64,000 bases of DNA, from positions 124,001 to 188,000 of the forward strand of contig QNQO01007585.1 in assembly GCA_003290165.1 (NCBI GenBank), given 5' to 3'. The notes below the pieces were generated by a model. That model searched no databases, was not told the DNA's origin, and was given only the letters and a program-made list of their open reading frames with translations. The stretch comes from Berberis thunbergii. Its lineage: Eukaryota > Streptophyta > Magnoliopsida > Ranunculales > Berberidaceae. Position 1 is the stretch's first letter; each line of letters begins with the position of its first letter. Positions 18,001 to 28,998 of the stretch are shown one piece after another. The position numbers and the translations under genes are program-made.

Positions 18001-20599
18001 AAATTCCTGGCTCTGTCCCTATACTTCCACGTTCCAAGTTGGCGGCTCTGCTAGGGTTTGGTGATAGTTGCGATTCTAGGGTTTGTTCATCACCACGATG
18101 CTCCTTGCTGATGCTGTTTGATCCATGACATTGACCAAGGACCAGGACAATCGGGTATCCTGCATCCCCCCTTGTGACTCTTGAAAGGGGATCTGCATCA
18201 ACCACTATTGACAAAAGAGAAGAAGAAAGTGGCGCAAAGTCTATGTTACAGAGATGTTTAAGTTCTCTGAGCAAAGAGCCAGAAGAGATTATATTGCGGC
18301 TGCTTAGGGACCCTAGACTAGGTCTAGTTCAGAGCATAGAAGAGAGCATGCAACCCTTACAAAAAGATACATTCAATGGCAATGGTGCGCCTATGAATAA
18401 CAACCCAGGGAGCAATCCATGGAGTTTTCTAGGAAGCAATCCAGCAAGCATCCCAGGAACCAATCCAGATAGCAATCCAGGGATCAATCCAGGAAGCAAT
18501 GTAGCATCCTGGGCTTAAAAACTGAGATAGGGTAGATATGTTGGATTGACCAAGCTTCAATATGAGCCACCTACGGTCATAAATGGCAAGAAGATTGTAA
18601 AGGTTCACACATCAGAATCAATGAATGTGAACAGCTCATAGTCGGACGATTTGTGGGGAAGAAGCTAGGATACAGTTCTATTAAGGACACACTAATCAGA
18701 ACCTGGGGAACCAGGAACTTTGAGATGAGTATCCATGGAGACAAGAACTTTGTATTCAAGTTTTGGATGAAGGAGATAAGAATAAAGTCTTAGAGATGGG
18801 TTCCCTACATATAGCAAGCAGACTGTTCATTATTCGAACGTGTTCTCCTACAATGGATGAGGAAGCAGATGTTCTCACCTCGATACTTATCTGGGTTACG
18901 CTCAAGCGAATACCATTATTCCTATGGAATCTTGCGGGAATTCAACGGATTGCTTGTGTAACTAGAGTGCCCATCATGTTCGATAAGGCAACCGAAGAAG
19001 GAACCAGGAAGGCTTACGCCAGGGTCTGTGTTGAAATTAACGTCCAAACTCAGTTGACAAGAGAAGTTCCAGTGGTGATAAATGACTCGAGCACGAGGAT
19101 AGTAGACATTGAGTGCGCATGGGTTCCAACCAAATGCAACATCTGTGTTGTCTATGGCCACTCCAAACAACAATGCATGAAACAAACCCCGATCAGAAAC
19201 ACCAAGCTCAAGGCCTGGAAGCCAGCTGATAGGAACCAACAACCTAAATAAGACAATGAGGAAGGATGGACTGTAGTTCATGGTAAGAGAGCAATTAGAT
19301 AACCCAAGCAGACTCAATATGCACTGATTATAGAGGGTGCAACTCGTGAACCACAGATAGATACTAGTGAGGTACCTAGCACCAATGATCCAGACCATAA
19401 GCAATGTACTAATGTGGAGGAAACTATGCAGTCGAATGGCTCAATTAATGCAAATATGCAACTCGCAATTGTGGAGGAGTCTCAACAGTCGAGTGACCTA
19501 GCACCAGTACCAGTACCAGAACCAACAAGTGGCCATCTAGTCACTTCTAATGCTTTTGAATGTCTAGCGCAAGAAAATGAGACAACTAGTCCAGCCGACA
19601 CTATGAAGTCTTTAAGAAAGACTCTTCACAGGATTATTGGGGATCTAACGCAAACTGATCCTGGTAATGCAGCAAGCGTTACCAAACAACAGTTAGCCAA
19701 TATGGAGAATGCCAAAGGAAGTAACCTACAAGAGGTAGAGCAGCAGCCGAATGATGAGAATAGGCAACAAATAGTGCTACAGGAAACTGACCCAAAGGAT
19801 AACCATATAGGAAAAGAGTTAACAGCACCACGTCAGGAAAGATGCAATGAAGAGGTTGATTCAACCTCAAAATTTGCTTCTACACTTCCTGAAGTAGGAC
19901 GAGAGATAACTGATGGAAGACAGGGGGTGATCCAACAACGACCATGGATTGGCTAACACCCCAAGACATCAATGTTTTGAATTCAGAAATTGCAAGAATA
20001 GGCAGGGATGCATTGGTCACCAAAATTAAAAGCTTACTTGAAGCGAAAGCAGCAAAAGTGGGGCAAAACACTATTGAAGACGATCATCAGGTTACCACAA
20101 TATAGCCCCCTACGGAGTATGTTCCTCGAATGTCTTCTCGAAACAAGAAGAAAAATCCTAAATTCAGGTAACTGATGATGATAATACAGGTAGAATGCAA
20201 ATGCTTATTAGAAACTTGTAGGGATGCTAGATTAGTGCTAGAATTCAATGGTTTTTATATCTTGATCCATTGTGTTTCTATTCTTTACGACGAATTCTCA
20301 TACATCCTGGGGCCCACATTAGATATAAATCAGGTCATGAGAGTGATTAAAGGATTGCTTGGTAATTACGATGAAGAAAAGTTATGGCAGGTCTATCATG
20401 CAACCACTTTAGTAGCAGAACACTTTGCAAGGTTACAACTTAGGTTCTTTGTTGAAGCTTTGAAGCAAGTTTATTGGTTTGTAGATGATGAAACGAGTGA
20501 ATGTATAAGCGATTGTAAACTTTATCATCATCATCTTTTTTATTAATATAAGGTTCGGGGTTCCTAAAAACCCCCAGCTCAAAAAAAAAAAAAAAAAAA
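18001..20599 (+). mobile_element. Internally deleted LINE of another family (LINE-C)
   Basis: It ends in an A19-type tail (20581-20599) after AAAAACCCCCAGCTC, a 3' end unlike the other LINEs here. Flanks carry an imperfect duplication: AGAGATGACCT at the left, AGATAGACCT at the right. It keeps 5' leader and ORF1 (about 18174-19956), then a scrap matching the end of RNase H (WQVYHATTLVAEHFARL). Endonuclease and RT are missing. It sits in the LINE-A linker. Confidence 0.75.
18174..19956 (+). pseudogene. LINE-C ORF1 (DUF4283 and zinc-knuckle RNA-binding protein)
   Basis: The plus strand runs through a Ser/Asn/Pro/Gly repeat (SNPGSNP-type, 18396-18505). Then comes a DUF4283-type region (GRFFGKKLGYSSIKDTLIR, MSIHGDKNFVFKFW, LEMGSLHIASRLFIIR). 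A CCHC-type knuckle follows (CNICVVYGHSKQQC, about 19138-19179). The tail is acidic, Gln-rich and low-complexity (19414-19956). Stops and shifts near 18518, 18760 and 19251 split it. In plant LINEs this protein binds the element RNA. Confidence 0.75.
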
Positions 20600-21218
20600 G
20601 ATAGACCTTTTTTGTTTTGATTTGACCGAAGCAAAAAATATTTGGTGCAAGTGTCCCCTTCCTTAAAATCTTTTTCTCCTGTTTTTTGCATCCAAAACAG
20701 TTACACCAGTTTTAGGGCCAATCTGTATTCACCCTGACATCTTCTCAAATTACAACACGCATTAACATCCCAATTTGCATCCACATTGAGCCCATTACTG
20801 ACATTCATTTCCCAACCAGAGATCAAAAAAAATTCCATTGATTCATTTCGTCTTCTAGAGCCCTAAGTCAAATGAAAACATTCCCAAAAACTTCCCTATT
20901 CCATTTAATAAGTGCTTTGAGCTTAAAATCCACATCGTCCAGCGCCCTTATATTATACCTCTCCTGGCCCCAAACTTATTCCACGAAGGTCTTAAAAGAC
21001 GAATGTGTAGTCCACATATTCAAAAATTTGAAAGGAAAGTAACCCGCTCTAGTATGCATGGGCATGGAAACTAAAATTGGCGCATGATCTGATAAAGTGC
21101 GCTGAAAATGTTCCGCCCTCATGTTGGGTAGCTGAGACAACCATGAAGAATTAACAAAAATTATGTCCAGCCTAGCCCAAATACGGTCACCACCACGTCT
21201 ATTGTTGCACCAAGTGTA
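20600..21218 (-). pseudogene. LINE-A ORF2: end of endonuclease and linker
   Basis: The minus strand carries the motif FKEGDTCTKYFLLRSNQNKK (about 20666-20607), the conserved G-D-x-x-T-K-Y-F box between endonuclease and RT of plant LINEs. Upstream of it the frame is broken. LINE-C entered at its edge. Confidence 0.7.
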
Positions 21219-21722
21219 CTAAGGACCACTAAAGCCACAGTCAAAAAGTCCACAGTGTTCAATGCAATCATAAAATTTTGACATACTAGCAAATGATAGG
21301 GGGTTTCCTCCTAATTTATCTTGCTCACTGACAATTGCATTGAAATCTCCACCAACCATCCAAGGGCCATCATACTGTGACGCCAAAAACTCCAACTTCA
21401 CCCATAACTCCCTTCTTTCTTCCACTGTGCATTTAGCATATATGAAAGAGATAAAAAAAAAAGGAATGAACATTTGAATAAGTTACATGGCAATGAATAT
21501 ACTATTCTGACACTTCCAACACCGAGACTGCTAACTTCGGATCCCAGAAAATCCATATTTTCCACCCTCTGGTTCATTAGATGTAAAACCTGACAATCTG
21601 ATTTTGTTACTAATCTCCATGTATCTACTAGCTTCTATCATGGGTTCTGCTATCATAATGATGCGTACTTTGAATTCCTTTACCATGTTTTTGAGTCTAT
21701 TTCTCGTGGATTTATTGCCCAC
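21219..21722 (-). pseudogene. LINE-A ORF2: apurinic-type endonuclease
   Basis: Two frames remain. 21722-21531 starts GNKSTRNRLKNMVKEF and contains IIMIAEPM, the metal-binding Glu region of the endonuclease fold. 21473-21219 reads PWMVGGDFNAIVSEQDKLGG, where GDFNAI is the conserved Asp/Asn box. This domain nicks target DNA for target-primed reverse transcription. A gap and frameshift near 21480-21530 inactivate it. Confidence 0.85.
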
Positions 21723-21749
21723 TCCACGGCATTCCAGAACATAATGTTA

Positions 21750-23644
21750 TCAATCTTTTTTAGTTTGTGCTATAGGTTCATTCGGCCTCGCCATTCTACG
21801 CATACCTGGTGGAAATGCCATCTTGACTTTCTTACTCGTCGCTCCCTCCGACACAGCCCCTAAGTCCAAATCTCTGCTAAAAGCTACCTGTGGACCAACC
21901 TCATAATCTGAGCCAATTTCATCACTATTTAGCATGTTACTGTTCAATTTCTTTCTCCGAAGCCGACTAGTTTCTTTAAACAAAGATATAGCCTTATTCA
22001 ATGTATCTCCCAATTTATGTGTCTCAAAATTAGGACTATTCTTAGCAACTTCTTCTTTTAACTTTCCCTCATCCTTAGGCAATGACTTATTAACAAGATT
22101 AAAACCAACCTGCGTGATCTCATCTACCACTGGGACTTGCAGCGAAGCTACGACCCTGGACCCATGCGTAGTCGACGTAAAATCTTCCTCATTGGATCCA
22201 TGCAAAGTCTCCAATATCTTGCTTGGTTCCTGGATGGCATTATCATCCCCTGCCTCTTGACTCATAGCAGCCACCACCGAATTCCCAGCCTCCTCGCTAG
22301 CAGCAGTAGTTGTTACTTCCCTGTCTAGCCAGCGTTATTATTAGGATCACGAATTGTTTCATACTCGACCGCAACCACTTTCACTGTAATCGGTAGTATG
22401 TCCGACCTCTGAGTACCTTCCACCGATGCTATTTATCGAGCTCCCTCAATCTCACTGGACATATACCCTGCATCCTTGCAGTCCGACTTAAAATTGGAAT
22501 TCCTTTTTACCTTCAAAGTATTAATAGAATGTCCCTCGACCTCCGAAATAGCATCCATTTCCCTGTTTTTGTTTCATTGAAACGCTGATTTCGTTTCTAT
22601 ATTCGCCACCGATTTTGAAACAAAATTGCCATTGTCCAAAACATGTTCCTCTTGCGAAATATGATCCAAACTTGCTAAACCTTCAAAAGGATTTTTTGTT
22701 AGTGTAGCACCGTTTTCAATTAACTTAGACAAACCTTCCCATCTTGGCTAACAACCTCAACTCCCTCATCATCCTTCGCCCCACTAGGACTAACGTGGCC
22801 CGCATTAGTATCCGCATTTCTCTTAGCCTCCTTCGTGTCAGGTCTATAAACTTTCTCAGCTTCCCCACCTTTTGACTGAAACCCTTTATCTTTAAACCCT
22901 AAAATCGATGATTTTTTGCTCTCCTCTACAATCTTGTTTGTGCCGACGTTTTCTCCCTTTTTTCAGCTATCTAGTAGTTCCCCAACCGCATCCTACGGGC
23001 TTCATTGGTATGGCCAATCATAGCACAACTATCACAATACTTGAATCCTGGATAAATAATGTTTTGCCAAAAACCTGTGATACCGGAGAATTCCAACCAG
23101 ATTCTACTAGGGAGTTCCATTGATAGATCCATCTCAACACACATCCTCGCTGCCCCAAGATGTGTAAGGCCAATGGTACAATTGTCAATCCTTAGAAAAG
23201 ACCCAATCGAGTCACCAACTTCTTTCAAATACAATGGATGAAAAAATTGTAAAGGCAAATTAGGGAAATCCACCAACAAAGGGGCTAGCACCGGATCTGC
23301 CCTAAGACCAAAGCCTTGATGCCAACGAAATGCTTTGATCTTCCCTAAGAACAAAGCCTTGTTTACTTCTTCTGCTGCCTGAAATCTAACAAGAACATGT
23401 CTTTGATCTAACAAACCCATGGTGAACTCCCCCATAACTCCCCAAGATTTGTGGATGGTCTCACGAATAGCCTCAAGGAAGGGAGATAACTAGAAAACTT
23501 GAGCACAATAACATAAGTTTCAACATACCTTTCACATCTTTTTGCTTTTGAAATATTCATAGATAATGTTGGGTTGCCCTCCTTGCGGAAAGGATTACCT
23601 TTCATAGGTTCCTCTTCAATAACTACCTTCTTTACTACTCCCAA
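21750..23644 (-). pseudogene. LINE-A ORF1 (DUF4283 and zinc knuckle)
   Basis: Frames 23644-23408 and 23435-22971 give the DUF4283 domain (VLVRFQAAEEVNKALFLG, LPLQFFHPLYLKEVGDSIG, ARMCVEMDLSMELPSRIWLE) and then a knuckle, YCDSCAMIGHTNEARR, whose last Cys is lost. 22277-21750 is the C-terminal region ending VKMAFPPGMRRMARPNEP. Between 22970 and 22280 the frame is broken. Its end is a close relative of the ORF1 end in LINE-B. Confidence 0.85.
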
Positions 23645-23898
23645 GGCTTGGAGAAAGCTTCAAGAAGTATTTTCCTCGACCTGGGCGCCTCCAATCCCAC
23701 CCGGTGGTTCTCTTCCCTTGGCTGCTTGAGGAGCCGCCGTGATGAAGAAGAGGAACCTTAATATTAACGTTCCAGATTGCAAACTGAAGTTGATCTAATG
23801 GTTATAATCAAATATAGAGAAGAGACTGTATTGCCCCAAGCAACTCCAAATCTCCCCAATGCAGAGCGTTTTAACAAATATCATTCATATATGTAGTT

Positions 23899-24210
23899 GT
23901 TCTCCCGTCAAAATTGTGCATCTTAAATTATGTCAGTGAATTGTTAACATTTGAACAAGATTTTTTTTTTTTTTAAGTAAGGTTAAAATCTTTTGGGGTG
24001 CATTTTTTTAAATGAAAACACGACTTAAACAAATCACATTCATTTTTACTTGACATCTAAGGGAAAAAAAGAGAAAAATATGAACAAGCAAATCTAGTGA
24101 ATGTAGACAATAACATTAAGGGTTATTTCTCGAGTCTCACAGGCGTGTGTTTTATTTCTTATGACACATTATTGGTGATATGGTAGGTTTGGAAACATCA
24201 TTGTAAGTGT
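23899..24210. other. AT-rich spacer
   Basis: Host-like AT-rich DNA lies between LINE-A and the next LINE. It has a T tract (23961-23975). I see no gene or element end. Confidence 0.3.
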
Positions 24211-26235
24211 TTGTACCAAATGCCTTTACAGAGATGGTTGAAACTTATTAATTTAGTCTTTGTTCCGAAGAGAGTTAGCTCAAATAGGGTTGTGGTAATA
24301 GCTCTTGGATTGCATGTGCAACCAGTGACACCGAGAGTGAATTGGAATGTTTATTGGGTAGTCCCCCCGGATTGGTATGTAGCTTTGAATTTTAATGGGT
24401 GTCCAAGAATAACTTAGCAATATGTGGGATGATCATTCGAGACCATATGGGAGATTGTTTGGCAACACACCAGCTTTCTTTGGTGAAGGAACGAATAATA
24501 AGGCAGAAACTCTTGCACTTTGAGAAGGACTCACGTTATGTTGTAGAATGGGGTTTACAAAGATCATGGTTCAAATGGATTCGGCTTTGATTAAAGGCTG
24601 GTTTTATGCAAATTTTAAGATTCCATGGTTTTCCAAAAATTATGGGATGAAATACATCGTCTGCATGAAGGAAGAGAAGTTGTTTGCTATCTTGTGTATA
24701 GGGAGGCAAATGCAGTGGCCGACGTGCTGGTTGGAAGGGCGCAGCAGGAAGGGTTAACTAGGGAGATGGAGATATAACAACTTCCAAAGAAAATTTTGGG
24801 ACTAATCAATTTAGATAAGTCCCACACGCCCTATGTTCATATCTCGTGACATAGAAAGCACTGAGATTGAAGGAAGAAGAGGGGCGTTGAAGGGATTTTT
24901 GGCTTCCGCTCCGGATGGATGCTTTTTTTTTCCTTTTGCAAGGTGTTAATCTTTTTTTTTTAATTTAACCTCCAGTGAGGAGGGGAAACTATGGGATGCC
25001 AGACCTTTATTACTAATCAAAAAATTGATTTATAGTCTCTACGGAGGTACATTACGACTTTACCCATATTAAAAACCAAACAAAAATCAAGACTAAATTA
25101 TCTGTCCACAATACAGGCTCCAGATTTCCAATATAACTCTGACAAGATGCTTCTAAACACACCATCAAACCCACTAGTCATTCGCCCAGCCTTCAAATTC
25201 CACACTTAACCATTTGCAAACTTGCAAAAGCTTGCAATATGAAAAATCCAACACATTCTGCATATACATACACTGGCAAATCAGCATCAGCGAATACTTT
25301 GTCCAGCGAGACAGGGTATTCTGTCCAACATCACGCTGGATCAATGTGCATCCTTGCAAGACATCCATTAGCAAGCCAATGTGTACACAAAGATCCGCCC
25401 GAGTATATCCACTGATTACCAAAACAGCAACACATTTGGCTCGCCATACGCAGCCACAGCATCAACAGCAAGTATTCTGTCAAAGGAGGCAGAGTACTCT
25501 ATCCAGCACACTACAGCATAACACTCTGTCCAGCCACAGACACAGCACTCTGTCCATAACCATGCCAAACTCAGACTCCTGCAAGACCATATAATCTTGC
25601 CACCGCCACCACCTGCAATCAAAGCCGCAAGTTCAGCATCCCAATACCATGACATATCCTGCATAATCACCTCAATTACAATACCATACCAACTCTTCCA
25701 ATCTGCCGCAAACAGGACCCAAACCATACCCTGAAACTGCTTCTTACAACATGACTTTTGTAAGGTTAATTCCAGGCTTTAGCATTTCCAATTATCAATA
25801 AATTCGATTTCACCATGAGAACCAGTAAAGTAATTACTCCCCTGATTTGCCTGGAAATAGTGGCACCATTTCTTCGCAGCAACTCCGATCCATTCGATGT
25901 GTTGATCATTGCGAATGTCAACCTGTTTCAATGACATTGTACCATAAAAGAAAACACCTATTCGAAGCTCACAACCGCCTACTTGCTCCTCGCCCCCCCC
26001 CCCCCCCCCCAGCCATGAACTTTTGCCTTGTCATGGAGGTTGGTTTGGGAAGAGTTTTGTAGGCTTAGAGGAAATTTAATTTCTTTGTGTTAGTACATTC
26101 AATTTTTTATTTTTTGAATCAGGTAAAGTTGTAACGTACTCCTGAATAGACTATAAATTGCTTTTGATATTTAATATATGTCCGGCATCCCATAGCTACC
26201 CCTCCTTTCCGGAAGATTAATTACAAAAATGGTTA
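24211..26235 (+). mobile_element. 5'-truncated LINE (LINE-L), split by an opposite LINE
   Basis: Plus-strand frames at 24211-24757 give a decayed RNase H: WVVPPDWYVALNFNG, CGMIIRDHMGDCLATHQ, then VQMDSALIKGWFYANF. The LINE-type 3' end at 26011-26235 (GTAAAGTTG..GTCCGGCATCCC..GGAAGATTAATTAC) is on the same strand. The simplest reading is one LINE whose 3' UTR was opened by LINE-E (24950-26010). The alternative is two separate truncated copies. Confidence 0.6.
24950..26010 (-). mobile_element. 5'-truncated LINE 3' end (LINE-E) with a G18 tract at its 5' edge
   Basis: On the minus strand this is 3' UTR sequence of the same family as LINE-D. The segment near 25980-25850 (AGGAGCAAGTAGGCGGTTGT..GAGTTGCTGCGAAGAAATGG) aligns with 15750-15880 of LINE-D. 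The 3' end is at 24955-25020, with a normal A tail (T run on the plus strand at 24951-24961). The 5' edge on its own strand is a run of 18 G (25993-26010 C on plus). Apparent open frames inside it are fortuitous. Confidence 0.75.
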
Positions 26236-26929
26236 TTTCTCATTTGGCCCCGATTAGTTTATGGTTGTTCCTAATTTGACCCCATTAGCTTGTGTATTCC
26301 AGTCTAACACACAATGACTGTGTGTTCAACTACGTTGACTAACAAACTCCATCCAATTTACGAAAAGACCAACTTACTCTACTGCATGTGTTTTGCACAT
26401 GTTTTACTAAAATCACAAAATCATGTTGTTTGATGATCATATTTGATCTAATAGCTAGGAAACTAGCATTGGAATTGTTCATTTATTTATTTATTAACAA
26501 AGATGGGTGTCACTTAGGAATTATATACAAACTAATGGAGACCAAAGGAATAATAGAAATATCAATTCTACACAGCGTGCCTTTGAAGCATTATTAGCTC
26601 TGGGGATGGTGTTGAACATGATAAATGGATGAGGTGGATTACAATTCAAAGTCAAACCATATGACATAAATTCAATTCCATCTTTCCCTTTTATTTTTAT
26701 TTTCCTTATTTCTATTGACTCGACTCTATATTGGCGTTAAGTATGAAAGGTCTATCTTCCTAAATCAAGATAATCATCCCTCTAATCATTCCCAAAAAGT
26801 TCTTCTCCTTCTTATCGACCATTCTTCCTCCATTGGAAACAAGATCCTGCATCCTCTGCTTCTAAAAAGAAGAAAAATACAAGCATCCTCTCTAACATTT
26901 TTAGTATATTATTTAATGCAGGTTTTTTA
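26236..26929. other. Intergenic stretch without a recognised gene
   Basis: AT-rich DNA with short unsupported frames on the plus strand (26388-26597, 26715-26930). No splice-consistent gene or element boundary was found. Confidence 0.3.
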
Positions 26930-27775
26930 ATGGAGGTGTGCCAGCTAGTCTGGACAAGAAATATTGTGTGTTGGTAGCTGATACAGCTTGGATGAGTAGC
27001 TGGAAAGCAGGCTCATGCGAATATGGTTCGCGGAGGTGGGTTGCTGGATTGGTCCTGCTGATGGATGTGTTGTGCACTGGACGAAGGGCTGTTCTGTCTA
27101 TTGTTGCTCAGAAGTAGAGTTTGACGGTGATTTGTGCATGATGGAAAGTGGCTGGGGACTGGTATTGAGCGGTGATTGTATGTTGCAATTGTGCATGCAA
27201 GTTGTTATGTTTGCAAGTTGCAAATTGCGCTTGCAAGTTTGTTATGCTTATAAGTTGAGAGTTGAGAGTTGCTAGTTGCAAACTGTTTGTCATGCGTGCA
27301 AGTTGCAATTGGCGCATATGGATTTAGCAAGTTGTGCAAATGGTTCTTGGGAAGAGATTGAGCTAAGTATGGTTTTCCTTTTTCCTAGTTTCAAGGCCTT
27401 ATTTAGGCCTTATCCTTTGTGAAATAGGTCTGAGTTTTCAATTTTCCTTTTTGTTATGTAATGGTTTACTTTGTGGTAGGCCTTATTTTGTAAGGCCTAA
27501 TCCTTGGTGAACAAGGCTTTTTGATCAAGGGCCTTATTCATAAGGTTTTTCTTGATCAAGATCACATAGTGAATTAGGACTGTTTCTTTCATGGACCTAG
27601 AATTTATTTTGTTTAGCTATGATGAATGTCCACTAGTTTTCTTTTTTATCGAGTAAAGTCGTCATGTACCCCTGAAAGGTGTACAAGATTATTATCAAGT
27701 ATTAAAGGTTTGGCATCCCATAATTGCTCCTCCCCACTGGAGGTTTAATTTATAATAAAAAATAAAAAATAAAAA
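26930..27775 (+). mobile_element. LINE 3' UTR copy (LINE-G)
   Basis: A plus-strand 3' end ends GGAGGTTTAATTTATAAT and a tail of AAATAA units (27745-27775). Upstream the sequence is rich in TTGCAAGTTGCA-type repeats (27180-27310) and AAGGCCTTA-type repeats (27390-27550), both shared with other copies of this family. It is 5'-truncated inside the 3' UTR, so no coding remains. The left edge is approximate. Confidence 0.65.
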
Positions 27776-28998
27776 CCAATATTTTATCTCCTTTACAACT
27801 ATTTTCATGCTTAGTTGTAAAATAACCCTTATACAGGATACCGTAAAATGTACAAAAAAATTTATGAGAAGTTTTGATGCTTTAAAGAAACCCAAATGAT
27901 TTTGTTTTTTGTTCTCACATGTACAACCATGAAACGATCAATTTTTTTAAGCATGATTTTCTGAAAAATCAATAAATTCAGCTAGATTATGTTTTCTTAT
28001 CCCTTGACTTAGTTGTGTTTGTACTCGTTGGATGGGAGGATAAAACTCACCAAAATCCATCCAATCCGTCTGTAAACCACAAAGGGATAACTGATAAATA
28101 ACTTATTTGAATATGGTTGAGCTTGAACCTTGAACAACCATGTTGTATAGAGACAATAAACAAAACCCAACAACTCTATAAACCAAGCCCCGCCCTCAGG
28201 AACGAACCTCCAGAAGGACAAGCCCCCCCCCCCCCCCCCAATTAAATATATATATATATATACTTAGAATTTTTTAATATAAATGTAAAAATACAATATT
28301 ATAAAATAAAAGACATTATCTCTTTGGTATACTGGTTGGTCTTTCAAATCCTATTACTAATGACCCAAGTTTGATCCCCTTGCAGCGTAATAATTTTAAT
28401 TTTTTAACATATATTGAGAATTTTTTCAGTCTCTCTAATTGTTACCATCCCTAAATTTTATTTTTCATAAAGAAAATTTTTAGCAAGTATATGAATACAT
28501 GAAAAGGGAAAAAAACAAAAAAAGTATAGTTTAGTTAAGACTTGTTCATTCACAAGTAGTATGAAAAAAAAAAGTTATAAAATAAAACCATAAAAACTAT
28601 GTAATTAAAATCTAAGATAACAAACTATAGAACATTAGAACTCAATGAAAATATATATCATTATTCAACTATAAAATTTAGGGTTTGCAATGGCTTGAAA
28701 ACCACCTTCCTTGACACCGGACAAATAAAAGGATTGTACGATGTAATTTTGCTGATGCGAAATGATAGGGAATATTTGTCACTCAAGGAATCCACCAAGA
28801 GATAAAAGTAAGAAGATGATAGATATCTTGCCACTCTATGGAATCCACCAAAGAGATAAGAGTATGGGATTAGGAAAAACACTCTTCACTAACAATATAT
28901 TCTGAATTTGCAATCTGAGTTTCATTTCATTCTTAGGGACTAACTTATATAGGAATCATGGAACATCCCTCCATGTATAGGTTCATCCTTAATTAATA
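27776..28998. other. AT-rich stretch with a C17 tract
   Basis: No gene is supported. Visible items are a run of 17 C at 28223-28239 followed by an (AT)n tract, and a locally duplicated segment (GGAATCCACCAAGAGATAA-type, near 28787 and 28849). A short tRNA-like motif at 28328-28383 is listed among rejected items. Confidence 0.35.

Larger units (their letters stand above)
6128..23883 (-). mobile_element. Full-length L1-type LINE (LINE-A), interrupted by four insertions
   Basis: A 15-bp target duplication, TTCATATATGTAGTT, flanks the whole block at 6113-6127 and 23884-23898. Removing the insertions leaves roughly 7 kb in the expected LINE order on the minus strand. The order is 5' UTR, ORF1 (23644-21750), endonuclease (21722-21219), linker (about 20940-20600 and 18000-17850), RT (17164-16849 and 15121-13664), zf-RVT and RNase H (13663-12601), and 3' UTR (12600-12104 and 6488-6128). 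Reading frames rejoin sensibly across each insertion site. Interruptions are the LTR retrotransposon 6489-12098 and LINE copies at 15122-16848, 17176-17849 and 18001-20599. Many stops and frameshifts mark it as an old copy. At the 3' end the element's own strand ends in a T tract, not the A tail seen in sister copies. Confidence 0.85.

Noticed and set aside
18922..19404. 160-codon minus-strand frame
   Set aside because: It is the antisense shadow of LINE-C ORF1, which has recognisable DUF4283 and knuckle motifs on the plus strand.
25214..25727. Frames of 126 and 103 codons on opposite strands
   Set aside because: They lie in LINE-E 3' UTR sequence shared with LINE-D, which is noncoding, and contain CACTCTGTCCA-type repeats.
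28328..28383. tRNA-like motif (box A-like TGGTATACTGGTTGG and box B-like AGTTTGATCCCC)
   Set aside because: No acceptor stem or cloverleaf can be drawn, and there is no A tail or target duplication. Too weak to call a tRNA or SINE.
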